Assembly: GCA_045545635.1 (NCBI GenBank)
Contig: JAZQBI010000160.1
Location: 1-23,683, forward strand
DNA from: RGIG8748 sp045545635
GTDB taxonomy: Bacteria; Bacillota; Clostridia; UMGS1810
Direction: 5' to 3'
Length of the DNA: 23,683 bases
The translations under genes and the position numbers were made by a program. A model generated the notes under the pieces. That model was given only the letters and a program-made list of their open reading frames with translations. It ran no database searches and was not told the DNA's origin. Shown here piece by piece: positions 5,998-15,200 of this stretch (positions within the stretch are counted from its first letter, which is position 1; every line of letters starts with the position of its first letter).

Positions 5998-8673
5998 ATG
6001 AAGAAAATACTGTCACTGTTTCTTTGCATGGCACTTTCCGTGACTATGATTACAGTCACCGGAATAACTGCTGTGGCACAGGACACACAAAGCTACGAGG
6101 ATTATATACCCGGCGATATACCGGCAAATTTATTTATTTGCGGTGCCAAGGGTATGTATGACACTGTTAATATAGGAGCTACAGGTAAGGACTGCAAGCT
6201 TGGCCGTAACGGTTACGGATACTATATAACAGCCACCTCAACAGCAACAGGAGAGGGCGAAGTTGGCACTTGCTTTATGGGAAATGAGGGTGCACACAAG
6301 CTTCATGGCGGATACTACACAGCTCCGCTCTTCAGTGAAACCATAAAATACGGCACAAACTATGTTGTAAGCTTTATGGCAAGAAAGGGAGAGACAAGCA
6401 CCGATACAGCCATTAACTTTGGTGTGTATGATTACTCTCAGTATAAACTTCTGTATACTTCCGAATACGGAAAAGAGGGCTTGGCTTTAACAGATAGCGA
6501 GTGGATACCTTTTGAGGGAACAATACATATTCCTGCAGGCACTTCCGGTGTTGCACCTCAGTTTGTCATTGGTTTATCGGAAACTGCACCAAATGGAACA
6601 AGTGCAGATGCAAGAATAGTTGCAGAGGAAAACTATAGCACAAGTAAGTATGTGCCCGAAATGTACATAGCAGAAGAAGTTGCATTTGATATTGAAAACA
6701 CTCTTACTTCCGGAGATGCAACAGTATCTCTTGGCGATACTCTCACTTTTGAAGCAGGACTTACAAATCAGCTTGGACTTCCCGGATCCCTAGACCAGAC
6801 CTTTGTATGGAAGGCAATGGATACAAACAGACAAAATGAGATTTCCGGAATTACCATAGAAACCTCCGACGACACAAAGACAGCAACCGTTACCGTTGGT
6901 GGCTCTGTAGCGCCCGGTTCTTACGATATCGTTGCTTACAGCGAAAAATATGATATGGCAAAGGGATGCACAATAACAATGGAGGCTCCATATTATTATG
7001 AGGATAGTGGAGATATTGTTACTGAGGCAAAACTGAATACTTCCGAAGAGTGGACAACAGAAAAGGTTACTACAGGTCTTGTAAATTATATTGAAGTTAA
7101 GGCATCACTTACAGATAATACCGAAGCCTTTGAGTGGTTTATCACTGATGAAAACAGATTAAGTGTTGTAGAGGATGTATTCGAAGTTACCCCTGTTACT
7201 GCAGAGGGTGCGGAACAAACTGTAAAAATAGCTGCTAAAACAGGCGTGGATATTAAAGCAGGCAACTATAATGTTATTGCAGTGGCAAAGGACGGCTCTC
7301 TTAAGGCACACCCAATATGCCTCGACATATCAGATGATCTCAGCGTTATACTTGACACCTTTACACAGGGAACAGCAGAGGAAATAGAAGAAGGATTAAA
7401 TACTTCATATCTCAGCGTGTTGGGGCTTCTGGATTCCAATTCCTCAAAGGCAGATAAGTCGGCACTTGCAAAGGTAATATCCGCTTCTGCAGAAGAAGAA
7501 AAAATAGAGGAAATAACAGATTTAGAGGACATCAAAAAAGTCTTGGAAAGACTTGCAGTATTATCCTTCTATAACGTTAAACCCGAAGAGGTTGAATTGG
7601 TAGATGAGAATGCTAACTTTACTTATGAGAATGAACTTGGAATAGATAAGATAGATGCAGACGGTGTTACCTTGTACGCACTCTACAAAACCGCTATGAC
7701 CAAAGGCGGACAGGCCAAGGTACTCTCCGATGTTACAGAAAAGGATTTTGGGACTGTAAGCGAATTTGTTTCAGAATTAAAAGAAAGCATATTTATTAAT
7801 GCAATTGCAAATCCCGTCTCAAACGGAACAGGATATGTAGGCAATGTTCTTACAAAGGAAAATATGGAAGCCGTATCTGTGGATGCAGGTAACTACTTAG
7901 AGTCTGATATGCAGTCCGAATACAATGGGGCGCTTGCAGGCAAAACCCTCACACTGGCACAGATAGAAGCTGAGCTTGCAGAGGAGTACGAGCAGGAAGA
8001 GGATGAAGACACAAGACCTTCCGGCGGAAGTACCGGCGGCGGAGGAAGAGGAGGATTTTCCTCGTCAATAAGCGTTCCTGCCAAAAACCCCGAAAAGGCA
8101 GAAGAGGAAAAGACAACCGAGGAAATTAAATTTACAGATGTTGCCCAAACACACTGGGCGTTCCCTGAGATAATATTCTTAAATAAGCTTGGCATTGTAA
8201 ACGGAGCCGATGACGGAAAGTTCTATCCGGAAAAGACCGTAACCAGAGAAGAAGTACTCAAAATGATATGCATTGCTTTCAAGGTTAAATCAAGTGGCGG
8301 TGACAGTAGCTTTGACGATGTGGATAAGGGTGCATGGTACTATAACTATGTATCTTCCGCACAGAAGGCAGGTATTGTAAACGGAATAAACGACAAACTT
8401 TTCGGAATAGGTCAGAATGTAACCCGTCAGGATATATGTGTTATGATTGCAAGAGCCCTTGGCGAAAATACAGACGGATATCCTGAGGGAATGTTTACAG
8501 ATGTTTCCGATGTCAGTCCGTATGCGGCAAACAGTGTAAACTATCTTTCCAGTATGTATGTGGTAAATGGCTTTACCGACGGCAGCTTCAGACCTTTGGC
8601 AAACTGTACCAGAGCAGAAGCTGTAAAGATTATTTCCAACGCACTTCATATCCTGACCGATATGGAAAATTAA
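5998..8673 (+). CDS. Secreted surface protein with three C-terminal SLH domains
   Basis: This 891-aa exported protein should be held non-covalently to secondary cell-wall polymers through its SLH domains. A signal peptide occupies about residues 1-28 (positive MKK start, hydrophobic core, A-V-A cleavage region). Residues 30-220 look like a beta-rich carbohydrate-binding-type module (FVIGLSE near its end). Residues 230-450 look like two Ig-like beta domains. Residues 450-670 are helical and acidic. A Gly/Ser linker (RPSGGSTGGGG) at about 673-690 leads to three SLH repeats at about 712-760, 771-820 and 832-885, each starting F-T/D-D-V and ending T-R-x-E/D/A-x-x-x-M/I. No catalytic motif is seen. 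It is the first gene of the co-directional cluster and is separated from the next gene by only 22 nt. A role as a scaffold or glycan-binding surface protein is inferred. Confidence 0.9.
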   Translation: MKKILSLFLCMALSVTMITVTGITAVAQDTQSYEDYIPGDIPANLFICGAKGMYDTVNIGATGKDCKLGRNGYGYYITATSTATGEGEVGTCFMGNEGAHKLHGGYYTAPLFSETIKYGTNYVVSFMARKGETSTDTAINFGVYDYSQYKLLYTSEYGKEGLALTDSEWIPFEGTIHIPAGTSGVAPQFVIGLSETAPNGTSADARIVAEENYSTSKYVPEMYIAEEVAFDIENTLTSGDATVSLGDTLTFEAGLTNQLGLPGSLDQTFVWKAMDTNRQNEISGITIETSDDTKTATVTVGGSVAPGSYDIVAYSEKYDMAKGCTITMEAPYYYEDSGDIVTEAKLNTSEEWTTEKVTTGLVNYIEVKASLTDNTEAFEWFITDENRLSVVEDVFEVTPVTAEGAEQTVKIAAKTGVDIKAGNYNVIAVAKDGSLKAHPICLDISDDLSVILDTFTQGTAEEIEEGLNTSYLSVLGLLDSNSSKADKSALAKVISASAEEEKIEEITDLEDIKKVLERLAVLSFYNVKPEEVELVDENANFTYENELGIDKIDADGVTLYALYKTAMTKGGQAKVLSDVTEKDFGTVSEFVSELKESIFINAIANPVSNGTGYVGNVLTKENMEAVSVDAGNYLESDMQSEYNGALAGKTLTLAQIEAELAEEYEQEEDEDTRPSGGSTGGGGRGGFSSSISVPAKNPEKAEEEKTTEEIKFTDVAQTHWAFPEIIFLNKLGIVNGADDGKFYPEKTVTREEVLKMICIAFKVKSSGGDSSFDDVDKGAWYYNYVSSAQKAGIVNGINDKLFGIGQNVTRQDICVMIARALGENTDGYPEGMFTDVSDVSPYAANSVNYLSSMYVVNGFTDGSFRPLANCTRAEAVKIISNALHILTDMEN

Positions 8674-8695
8674 TGAGAAGGTAAGGTGAATGATA

Positions 8696-11491
8696 ATGAA
8701 GAACAGAATTATTGCATTTGTGCTTGTACTTGCAATGATGATACCCATGATTGTATTTGCAGGCTCCGAAGATGCACCCGCAACCCTTACATATGCCGAA
8801 GAGGTTTTTGCAGGACTTGGAATTATAGATGCAGATTCCTACAATCCGTACACCAAAATAACAAGAGGCGAATTTGCTACTCTTGTTTCAAAACTTGTTT
8901 TGTATAATAATAACGGCAGTGCCGATGAATGGTATCAGAATAATTTTGAACCTGAACAAGGAGCCAATGTAACACCCGAAAGTCCGCTTTTTGGCGATGT
9001 TGACGGCTCACACAAGCATTTTAACGGTATAAAAACCCTTGTTAATATGGGGTATATGAGAGGAATAGGCGGCAATGTGTTTGCACCCGATTTTCAGATG
9101 GCTCTTTCCGAGGGCGCCAAGGTAGTTGTGTCTATGCTTGGCTATGACGAAATTGCCTCAGCTCTTGGCGGATTCCCCACAGGATATACCAATGTGGCAT
9201 CCAAATGCAAGCTTTTTTCCGGAATCGGAAAGTCCTATACAGATGTTATGGAAATGACAGATGCAGTACAGCTTTTGTACAATGCATTTGATGTTAATGT
9301 CAAGATGGCTCTGGAGATTTATGATAATGAGCTTGTGTACAAAGATATGGGAGAAACCTTTCTTAACTTCTTCCTCAAGCTGGAAAAAGCAGAGGGTAGA
9401 ATGACCGATAACGGTATCACCTCTCTTGGCGGTACTTCCTCTGTAGGCAGAGAAATGCTGATAATCGACGGCAAAAAAATGGAATATACAGCTAGCTCCT
9501 ATGCATACAGCCGTTATATAGGCAGAGAAGTTACTGCATATTACAGCATAGATAAGTCCAACGAAAACACCTGTGTGTATATCTGCCCGGAGGATGATGT
9601 TACGGTAATTACCGATGGTACATCCTTTTCAAATGGTGAACTTGCATATAGTGCAAATGGAAGAGATTATCAGACAAAAATTCCCCGTAACTCCGTAATT
9701 ATATACAACGGAGTATATACAGACGATTACACAGACGATTTACTCAGTGTAGAAAACGGTACCGTTACCCTTATTAAAGGCGATAACGGAAAATCCATTG
9801 TCAATGTGAGAGAAGCAGTTGGAATTTATGTTTCCAATGTTTCCTACGATGCTCAAAAGGTGTACAGTGCACTCAAGTTTTCAAGCCTTGCTGACGGTGT
9901 GTCCGTGTATTCCCTCGGAGAGGGAGAACAGTACGACAATGTTCTCATTTTTGACAAAAACGATAATGCTATAACAATTGAAGATATAGTTAAAGGTGAT
10001 ATCCTCAGCATTTGTGCAAGTGCTGATGCAAAGACCGTAATAGAGGTTCGCAAGCTTGGTAATGCAGTTACCGAGGCAGAGCTCGATTCCTATACAGACA
10101 AGGAATTTATAACCAAAGATACAGTATATAAGTTTACCGAAAGCTACAACAAAGCGACAAACAAGGCAACTCTCACTCCCGGTGAAACCTACAAGGTATA
10201 CCTGGATGAAAATAACTGCATAGTATGGATTGCCAAGGGAGCTCAGAGTGTTGGTAAGGTGGCGATATATACGGGAAGCGGAAGTAACTCTGCAAATGGA
10301 TTTGAAGATGATTATGCAGTAAGACTCTTTACCGAGGATAAGGAGCTCAAAGTGTTTAATCTTCCGGAAAAAATCACTTTGAACGGTAAACGTGTAAAAG
10401 CTGAAGAAGTTTGCGCAGAGTTGGATCCTTTTATGGGAAAAGCTGTTATTTTCAATGCAAACGAAGATACACTGTCTTCCATAATTACCCCTGCATCTTA
10501 TGGAGAGACGGAAACAAAAGAATGGTATCATGTATCCCCTGCATTAAATGTATTCAGAAAAACAGGAGTAGAATCTTTCAAGACACTTTACTACGAGCCC
10601 GGTGATGGTGCATCCTTTGGAGGAAACTTTGCATACAATTCTTCCACAAGGCTTGTCTTTACAGTTCCTACAAGTGAAAACGAGTTTGATAACGAAAAGA
10701 GATTTCATATAAATAACCCTTTAACTTCCAGTACAAGCTATACTGTAGAGGCTTACTCAACAATAAAGAACGATCCTGTTCCGGAAGTTTTGATTATCTA
10801 TGCTGATTCCAAGGGCACCGGAAAGGTTACAAGAAATCGCGGTCTTTTGATTACCAAGGTTATAAATACCGTGGATGATGAAGGTGAAGCTGTCACTGCA
10901 TTCAAGGGTTACGAAATCAAACAAAACAGTCTCAAAGAGGTTACTGTAGCGGTAGACGACGAAGCATATATGACTAAGTACGAAACAGATGAAACTCTTT
11001 ATCCGTTGGATCCCGAGAAAGACACGGACCTTGAAAAATTTGGTCCTCTTACCTATAAGGATCTGGAACCCGGTGATATTATTCGTTACGGAACGGATGG
11101 TGACGGCAAAATTGCTACGATAAGAATAGCCTTTGATTACAGCCAGATGAGAGGCTATGACGAATCCAAGTTTGTACCCTGGGCATCCTTTGCAGGTCCC
11201 GTTCTCACTGTAAACAACAAAGGACTGAAACTTGCCTATGGTATCAAACCGGAAGATATTGACTACACCTCCAAGGATGATGTTCTCAAGATAATGGGCT
11301 TTGCATTCGGCGGCAGTAAATATCCTCTTGTATTTGTGGAAAACGACGGCAGAGGACTTAGCTTCCGCGAGGGCACATACGAAGATATAACAAGCTATGA
11401 ACTGACCGGTGATTCTGATACTTGCGATTTTGCTTGTATTCTCACTCACTTTACCGGCGGAAGGATGGGAGGAGTTATTTATGTCAGATAA
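8696..11491 (+). CDS. Secreted surface protein with N-terminal SLH domains
   Basis: This 931-aa exported protein starts with a signal peptide of about 21 residues (MKNR, then a hydrophobic stretch ending V-F-A-G). I prefer the ATG at 8696 over the one at 8690 because the AAGGTGA ribosome binding site (8683-8689) touches the earlier one. SLH-type repeats lie at about residues 28-75, 100-150 and 155-210 (TRGEFATLV in the first, a degenerate third). This is the reverse polarity to the previous gene, whose SLH domains are C-terminal. The remaining 700 residues are beta-rich, Tyr/Asp/Val-heavy and probably form a string of small beta domains. I recognise no catalytic motif. The end of the gene overlaps the start of the next gene by 11 bp, so translation is probably coupled. 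A structural or binding role on the cell surface is inferred. Confidence 0.9.
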   Translation: MKNRIIAFVLVLAMMIPMIVFAGSEDAPATLTYAEEVFAGLGIIDADSYNPYTKITRGEFATLVSKLVLYNNNGSADEWYQNNFEPEQGANVTPESPLFGDVDGSHKHFNGIKTLVNMGYMRGIGGNVFAPDFQMALSEGAKVVVSMLGYDEIASALGGFPTGYTNVASKCKLFSGIGKSYTDVMEMTDAVQLLYNAFDVNVKMALEIYDNELVYKDMGETFLNFFLKLEKAEGRMTDNGITSLGGTSSVGREMLIIDGKKMEYTASSYAYSRYIGREVTAYYSIDKSNENTCVYICPEDDVTVITDGTSFSNGELAYSANGRDYQTKIPRNSVIIYNGVYTDDYTDDLLSVENGTVTLIKGDNGKSIVNVREAVGIYVSNVSYDAQKVYSALKFSSLADGVSVYSLGEGEQYDNVLIFDKNDNAITIEDIVKGDILSICASADAKTVIEVRKLGNAVTEAELDSYTDKEFITKDTVYKFTESYNKATNKATLTPGETYKVYLDENNCIVWIAKGAQSVGKVAIYTGSGSNSANGFEDDYAVRLFTEDKELKVFNLPEKITLNGKRVKAEEVCAELDPFMGKAVIFNANEDTLSSIITPASYGETETKEWYHVSPALNVFRKTGVESFKTLYYEPGDGASFGGNFAYNSSTRLVFTVPTSENEFDNEKRFHINNPLTSSTSYTVEAYSTIKNDPVPEVLIIYADSKGTGKVTRNRGLLITKVINTVDDEGEAVTAFKGYEIKQNSLKEVTVAVDDEAYMTKYETDETLYPLDPEKDTDLEKFGPLTYKDLEPGDIIRYGTDGDGKIATIRIAFDYSQMRGYDESKFVPWASFAGPVLTVNNKGLKLAYGIKPEDIDYTSKDDVLKIMGFAFGGSKYPLVFVENDGRGLSFREGTYEDITSYELTGDSDTCDFACILTHFTGGRMGGVIYVR

Positions 11492-14400
11492 CATAAATAA
11501 AGCTTTTGCAAGAGTAATTGCTCTTTCCGTAATTTTTGTAATGCTTATATCCTCTTTTACTATTTTTGCCGCTGAAGGTGCGGATACAGTTTATATATAT
11601 GTATCCGCCCAAAACGGCAGCGACAGTAATATAGGCAGCATAGATGCTCCCCTAAAGACAATCGGAGCGGCACAAAAAATGGCGGTAATGAATTCCGGCA
11701 AGGAAGTCCATGTGGTTTTCCGCGGCGGTACATACAGAGTTACCGATTATGTGAGCTTTACCGCAGAACATTCAGGCACAGAGGATGCCCTTGTTTACTA
11801 CGAGGGATACGAGGGAGAAAAGGTTGATTTCAAGGCTTCGGTAGAGCTGGATTTATCAAAAGCCAAGCCTGTAACCGATGAGAAAATACGTGCGAGAATG
11901 TATGACTATGTTGTAGATAATGTTGTAATGATAGACCTTTTGGAGCAGGGAATAAAAAAGGACCAGATTCTTGATACCTCCAATGTAAACAGCTCCTACG
12001 GTCTCAAACAGCAGCCCTACAATAACGAGAATAATGCAATATATATTGATGACAAGGAGCTGAGCCTTGCTCACTGGCCAAACGACAATCACTATGCACG
12101 TTCTCCAAAGTCATTAAACAACCAGACAATGTACTATTCCGAGGAAAATCCAAGCCGCTGGACAGAGGCAAAGGATTGGTGGCTTGGCCTTTGGCCAAAC
12201 TACGACTTTCAGTACACCAGAATGGGTGTAAAGGAGCTCGATACCGTAAATAAGACAATAACGGTTATAGACGGACATTCCTATCCCTTGAATAGCTATA
12301 TGTCAAGAAGATGGTGCGCATTTAATCTCCTTGAGGAACTGGATATCCCCGGTGAATATTATATAGACAGAGAGAATATGAAGCTTTATTTCTATCCTCC
12401 GTATTCATTGCACTCTTCAAAACTTGAGATGTCAATAACACCTGCCCCCATCTTCTTCATAACTGACGCTTCAAATATGGTATTTCGCAACATATCCTTT
12501 AGTCAGACCAGAGGAAATGCCATCATTATGAACAGGGTAGATAATGTTGATATTATCGATTGTGTATTCAGAGATATAGGCTACATCGGTATAACCTCTT
12601 CGGGCGGTACCAAGCCTAAGACTAACTCAAAGCACTGGCACAATCTTATAGAAAGAGACGATTCTTCATACCGTGTTGATGTGAGAGGTTGTGAATTCTA
12701 CAATATCGGTTGCTCTGCTGTTTGTCTTGCAGGCGGTAACCTTGACACACTTACAGAGAGTGAGGGTGTAGTAGAGGATAACTTCATTTCCGGTGTTTCC
12801 CAAAAGTCATGGTGGGATGCCATAGAGGTCAGAGGTTGCGGATGGACTGTTCGCAATAACCACATAAATAACGCCCGCAAGCAGGCTATATATCCTGCAG
12901 GTAATACAATACTTGTTGAATACAACGAAATTTACGATGTAATGAGAGAAACCGGTGATGCCGGAGCCATCTACTGGGGCGGTGATGTGGTTTACCGTGA
13001 TACAATGGTGCAGTACAACTATATTCACGATTGCGATCCCATTGAAGAGACAGGTGCAGGCACCATTGCTATCTACTGGGACGACTGCCAGAGCGGTCAG
13101 AGTGCCCAGTACAATATCATAAAAGGTATGAAATACGACCTTAACTCCAACGGTGCAGGTGCTACACTCCATCAGTACAACACAACGGTGGATTGCTACA
13201 AAACCCTCAATATGCACGCTCACCCGTACCGTGATACAGACATTGTAACAACAGCAGTTTATGGAGGTTCTCCTCAGGAGGCTGTGGCGGATATCTATGA
13301 CAAAGAGCTGTACTTCAGCAGATATCCCGACCTTCGTGAATACGAAAAGGGCGTTAATCCCAAAAAGTTCACAAAGGTTATCGGTAACGTTGCCATAAAC
13401 ACAGGTCCCTATGCTATAAGCGATCAGGATTTGCGTTACGGCACATTCACAGACAATCAAAAATATGATGATGTTAGCTATGACATTTTTGTTGATGCAG
13501 AAAATCAGGATTACCGTTTAAAGAGTGATTCGGAAATTGCCAAGGCAAATCCCAATATCCTTAATGACTCAAACTTTGATATTGAGCTTATCGGTCTCAA
13601 AAATGATTTGGTATTAAACAGCAAAACCGCACCTTTCAGATTGCTCTATCCAAAGAATGGTCAGTCGGCAGTAAATATCAAAAATACAGAGTTTGTATGG
13701 AACAAAGCCTATGGCTCCAATAAGTACAGACTCATAGTTGCCACAGACAAAGAGCTTACCAATCGTGTTTACGATCAGATTGTAAGCTACAACACAATGC
13801 CCTTTGAAAATCTGGAAAAGGGAAAAACATATTTCTGGACAGTATATGCCATAAATGGCTCCAGAGAGATGGGAAATGAGTGGCAGACAGAAAGCGGTGT
13901 ATATTCTTTCAGCACTGCACTCTATGATGAGATTGACACTGCATCTGCAGAACACACTGTAAGAAATATGACAAACAAGCTTTCCGCCATCAAGGTAAGC
14001 ACAGATCCCGGTGACTACAAGCCGGAAAGTCTCGGTATGTTCAAGAAGTATCTGGCACTAACCAAGTATCTTATAGACAAGAAACCCAAGGGACTTACCG
14101 AGGAGAGACTAAATCAATACACCCAGTATCTCACCACATACTTCTCCGATCCCACCAAGGTTAACAGAGGCTTTGCAGACCTTTCCAAGTATTTTGATGC
14201 TTCCAACTGGAACGGTGTTGAGGTAACAAAGGATGCCGTAACTCTTCTTGCCAAAGAAACATCAAGTAACTATGGCGGTTCTTCGGCACTGGAAGCTATT
14301 TCCGAAAATGTTATATATTGCTTTGATGCAGAGTTTAACCTCGCACCCGATGGCTATATGACAATAGGTATGTCTGCAAAGAATAATTCTCATCAGTATG

Positions 14401-15188
14401 TTGAGAGTAACCCGGGCAACTACATTGTTCTCAAACACGGACTTGTGGAGTTCCAGAGGGCAGGATACGGAATACTGGAAACCAAGGAATTAAACCTTCT
14501 GGACGGAAAAAAACATTCCTTTATGATGGGAAGAATACGTCTTGATATGGGTAACTACTTTGTTATGTATGCAGATGGTGAACTTCTCTTTAGTCTTGCA
14601 GAGGTTGACGGAACAGAGTTTGCGGATTTAATGCAGATAGTCTTTTGCGTATATAATGCAGGCGATATGGTTCGTCTTACCAAGTTTTCCGGCGAAATAC
14701 CCACAGCAGACAAATATGACGATTTCATAACGCAGGGTATGTACACTGCCGCCAAAGCAATCCGTGACAATTTTGAGGTTAACTATGTCAACCCATCGGT
14801 AATGAATCTTGAGTCCAACAGATTCTTTACAAAGGACGGCACATATGAAATGTCGCACTTGCCAGTGCTTAAAGACGGTGACGAGCTTTTTGTCACAAAA
14901 GAGGTAATAGAAAAAGCTCTTGGCTGCACAGTAAACGGCACCAATATTGCAGGAGCAGGCGATGTAGCATCTATGACAAAGGACGGTACAGAGCTTCTTT
15001 CCATAAAGCAGGCTTGCAATCTTCTCGGCAAGGCATATACCTACGATTGGGAAAACTACAATCTCATTGTTGCAGACAGCGGTGCTCTTGTTGTCAACAA
15101 TGAGCAGACAAGGCTCAAAAAGCTTAAGATGATTCTAAAAGCAATGGAAAATTATCCTGTGGCAGATTTTGAAAATGAGGTAAAATAA
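11481..15188 (+). CDS. Secreted parallel beta-helix glycan-active protein with stalk domain (GH141-like or polysaccharide lyase-like)
   Basis: This 1235-aa exported protein begins at ATG 11481, behind GGGAGGAG (11467-11474). An upstream in-frame start would lie inside the previous gene. The signal peptide covers about residues 1-31 (cleavage F-A-A). The motif VYIYVSAQNGSD opens a right-handed parallel beta-helix of about 600 residues, the fold of pectate lyases, GH28 and GH141. The inserted segment with LLEELDIPGEYYIDRENMKL resembles GH141-type or DUF1565-like helix proteins. An Fn3-like domain (about 717-815), a helical linker (820-900), a laminin-G/concanavalin-like beta sandwich (900-1085) and a copper-amine-oxidase-like stalk domain (about 1110-1205) follow. 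It overlaps the previous SLH gene and precedes the TIM-barrel gene by 12 nt, so it belongs to the same operon. Action on a pectin-like or complex glycan outside the cell is inferred. The exact activity is not. Confidence 0.85.
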   Translation: MSDNINKAFARVIALSVIFVMLISSFTIFAAEGADTVYIYVSAQNGSDSNIGSIDAPLKTIGAAQKMAVMNSGKEVHVVFRGGTYRVTDYVSFTAEHSGTEDALVYYEGYEGEKVDFKASVELDLSKAKPVTDEKIRARMYDYVVDNVVMIDLLEQGIKKDQILDTSNVNSSYGLKQQPYNNENNAIYIDDKELSLAHWPNDNHYARSPKSLNNQTMYYSEENPSRWTEAKDWWLGLWPNYDFQYTRMGVKELDTVNKTITVIDGHSYPLNSYMSRRWCAFNLLEELDIPGEYYIDRENMKLYFYPPYSLHSSKLEMSITPAPIFFITDASNMVFRNISFSQTRGNAIIMNRVDNVDIIDCVFRDIGYIGITSSGGTKPKTNSKHWHNLIERDDSSYRVDVRGCEFYNIGCSAVCLAGGNLDTLTESEGVVEDNFISGVSQKSWWDAIEVRGCGWTVRNNHINNARKQAIYPAGNTILVEYNEIYDVMRETGDAGAIYWGGDVVYRDTMVQYNYIHDCDPIEETGAGTIAIYWDDCQSGQSAQYNIIKGMKYDLNSNGAGATLHQYNTTVDCYKTLNMHAHPYRDTDIVTTAVYGGSPQEAVADIYDKELYFSRYPDLREYEKGVNPKKFTKVIGNVAINTGPYAISDQDLRYGTFTDNQKYDDVSYDIFVDAENQDYRLKSDSEIAKANPNILNDSNFDIELIGLKNDLVLNSKTAPFRLLYPKNGQSAVNIKNTEFVWNKAYGSNKYRLIVATDKELTNRVYDQIVSYNTMPFENLEKGKTYFWTVYAINGSREMGNEWQTESGVYSFSTALYDEIDTASAEHTVRNMTNKLSAIKVSTDPGDYKPESLGMFKKYLALTKYLIDKKPKGLTEERLNQYTQYLTTYFSDPTKVNRGFADLSKYFDASNWNGVEVTKDAVTLLAKETSSNYGGSSALEAISENVIYCFDAEFNLAPDGYMTIGMSAKNNSHQYVESNPGNYIVLKHGLVEFQRAGYGILETKELNLLDGKKHSFMMGRIRLDMGNYFVMYADGELLFSLAEVDGTEFADLMQIVFCVYNAGDMVRLTKFSGEIPTADKYDDFITQGMYTAAKAIRDNFEVNYVNPSVMNLESNRFFTKDGTYEMSHLPVLKDGDELFVTKEVIEKALGCTVNGTNIAGAGDVASMTKDGTELLSIKQACNLLGKAYTYDWENYNLIVADSGALVVNNEQTRLKKLKMILKAMENYPVADFENEVK

Positions 15189-15200
15189 GGAGATACAAAT

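Noticed and set aside
10757..11494. Minus-strand open frame of 245 aa opposite the second SLH gene
   Set aside because: Composition is that of an antisense shadow, and the plus-strand frame is clearly the real gene with signal peptide and SLH domains.
12807..13460. Long minus-strand open frame opposite the beta-helix gene (217 aa)
   Set aside because: It is the mirror of a real coding region; no start signal or recognisable protein pattern.
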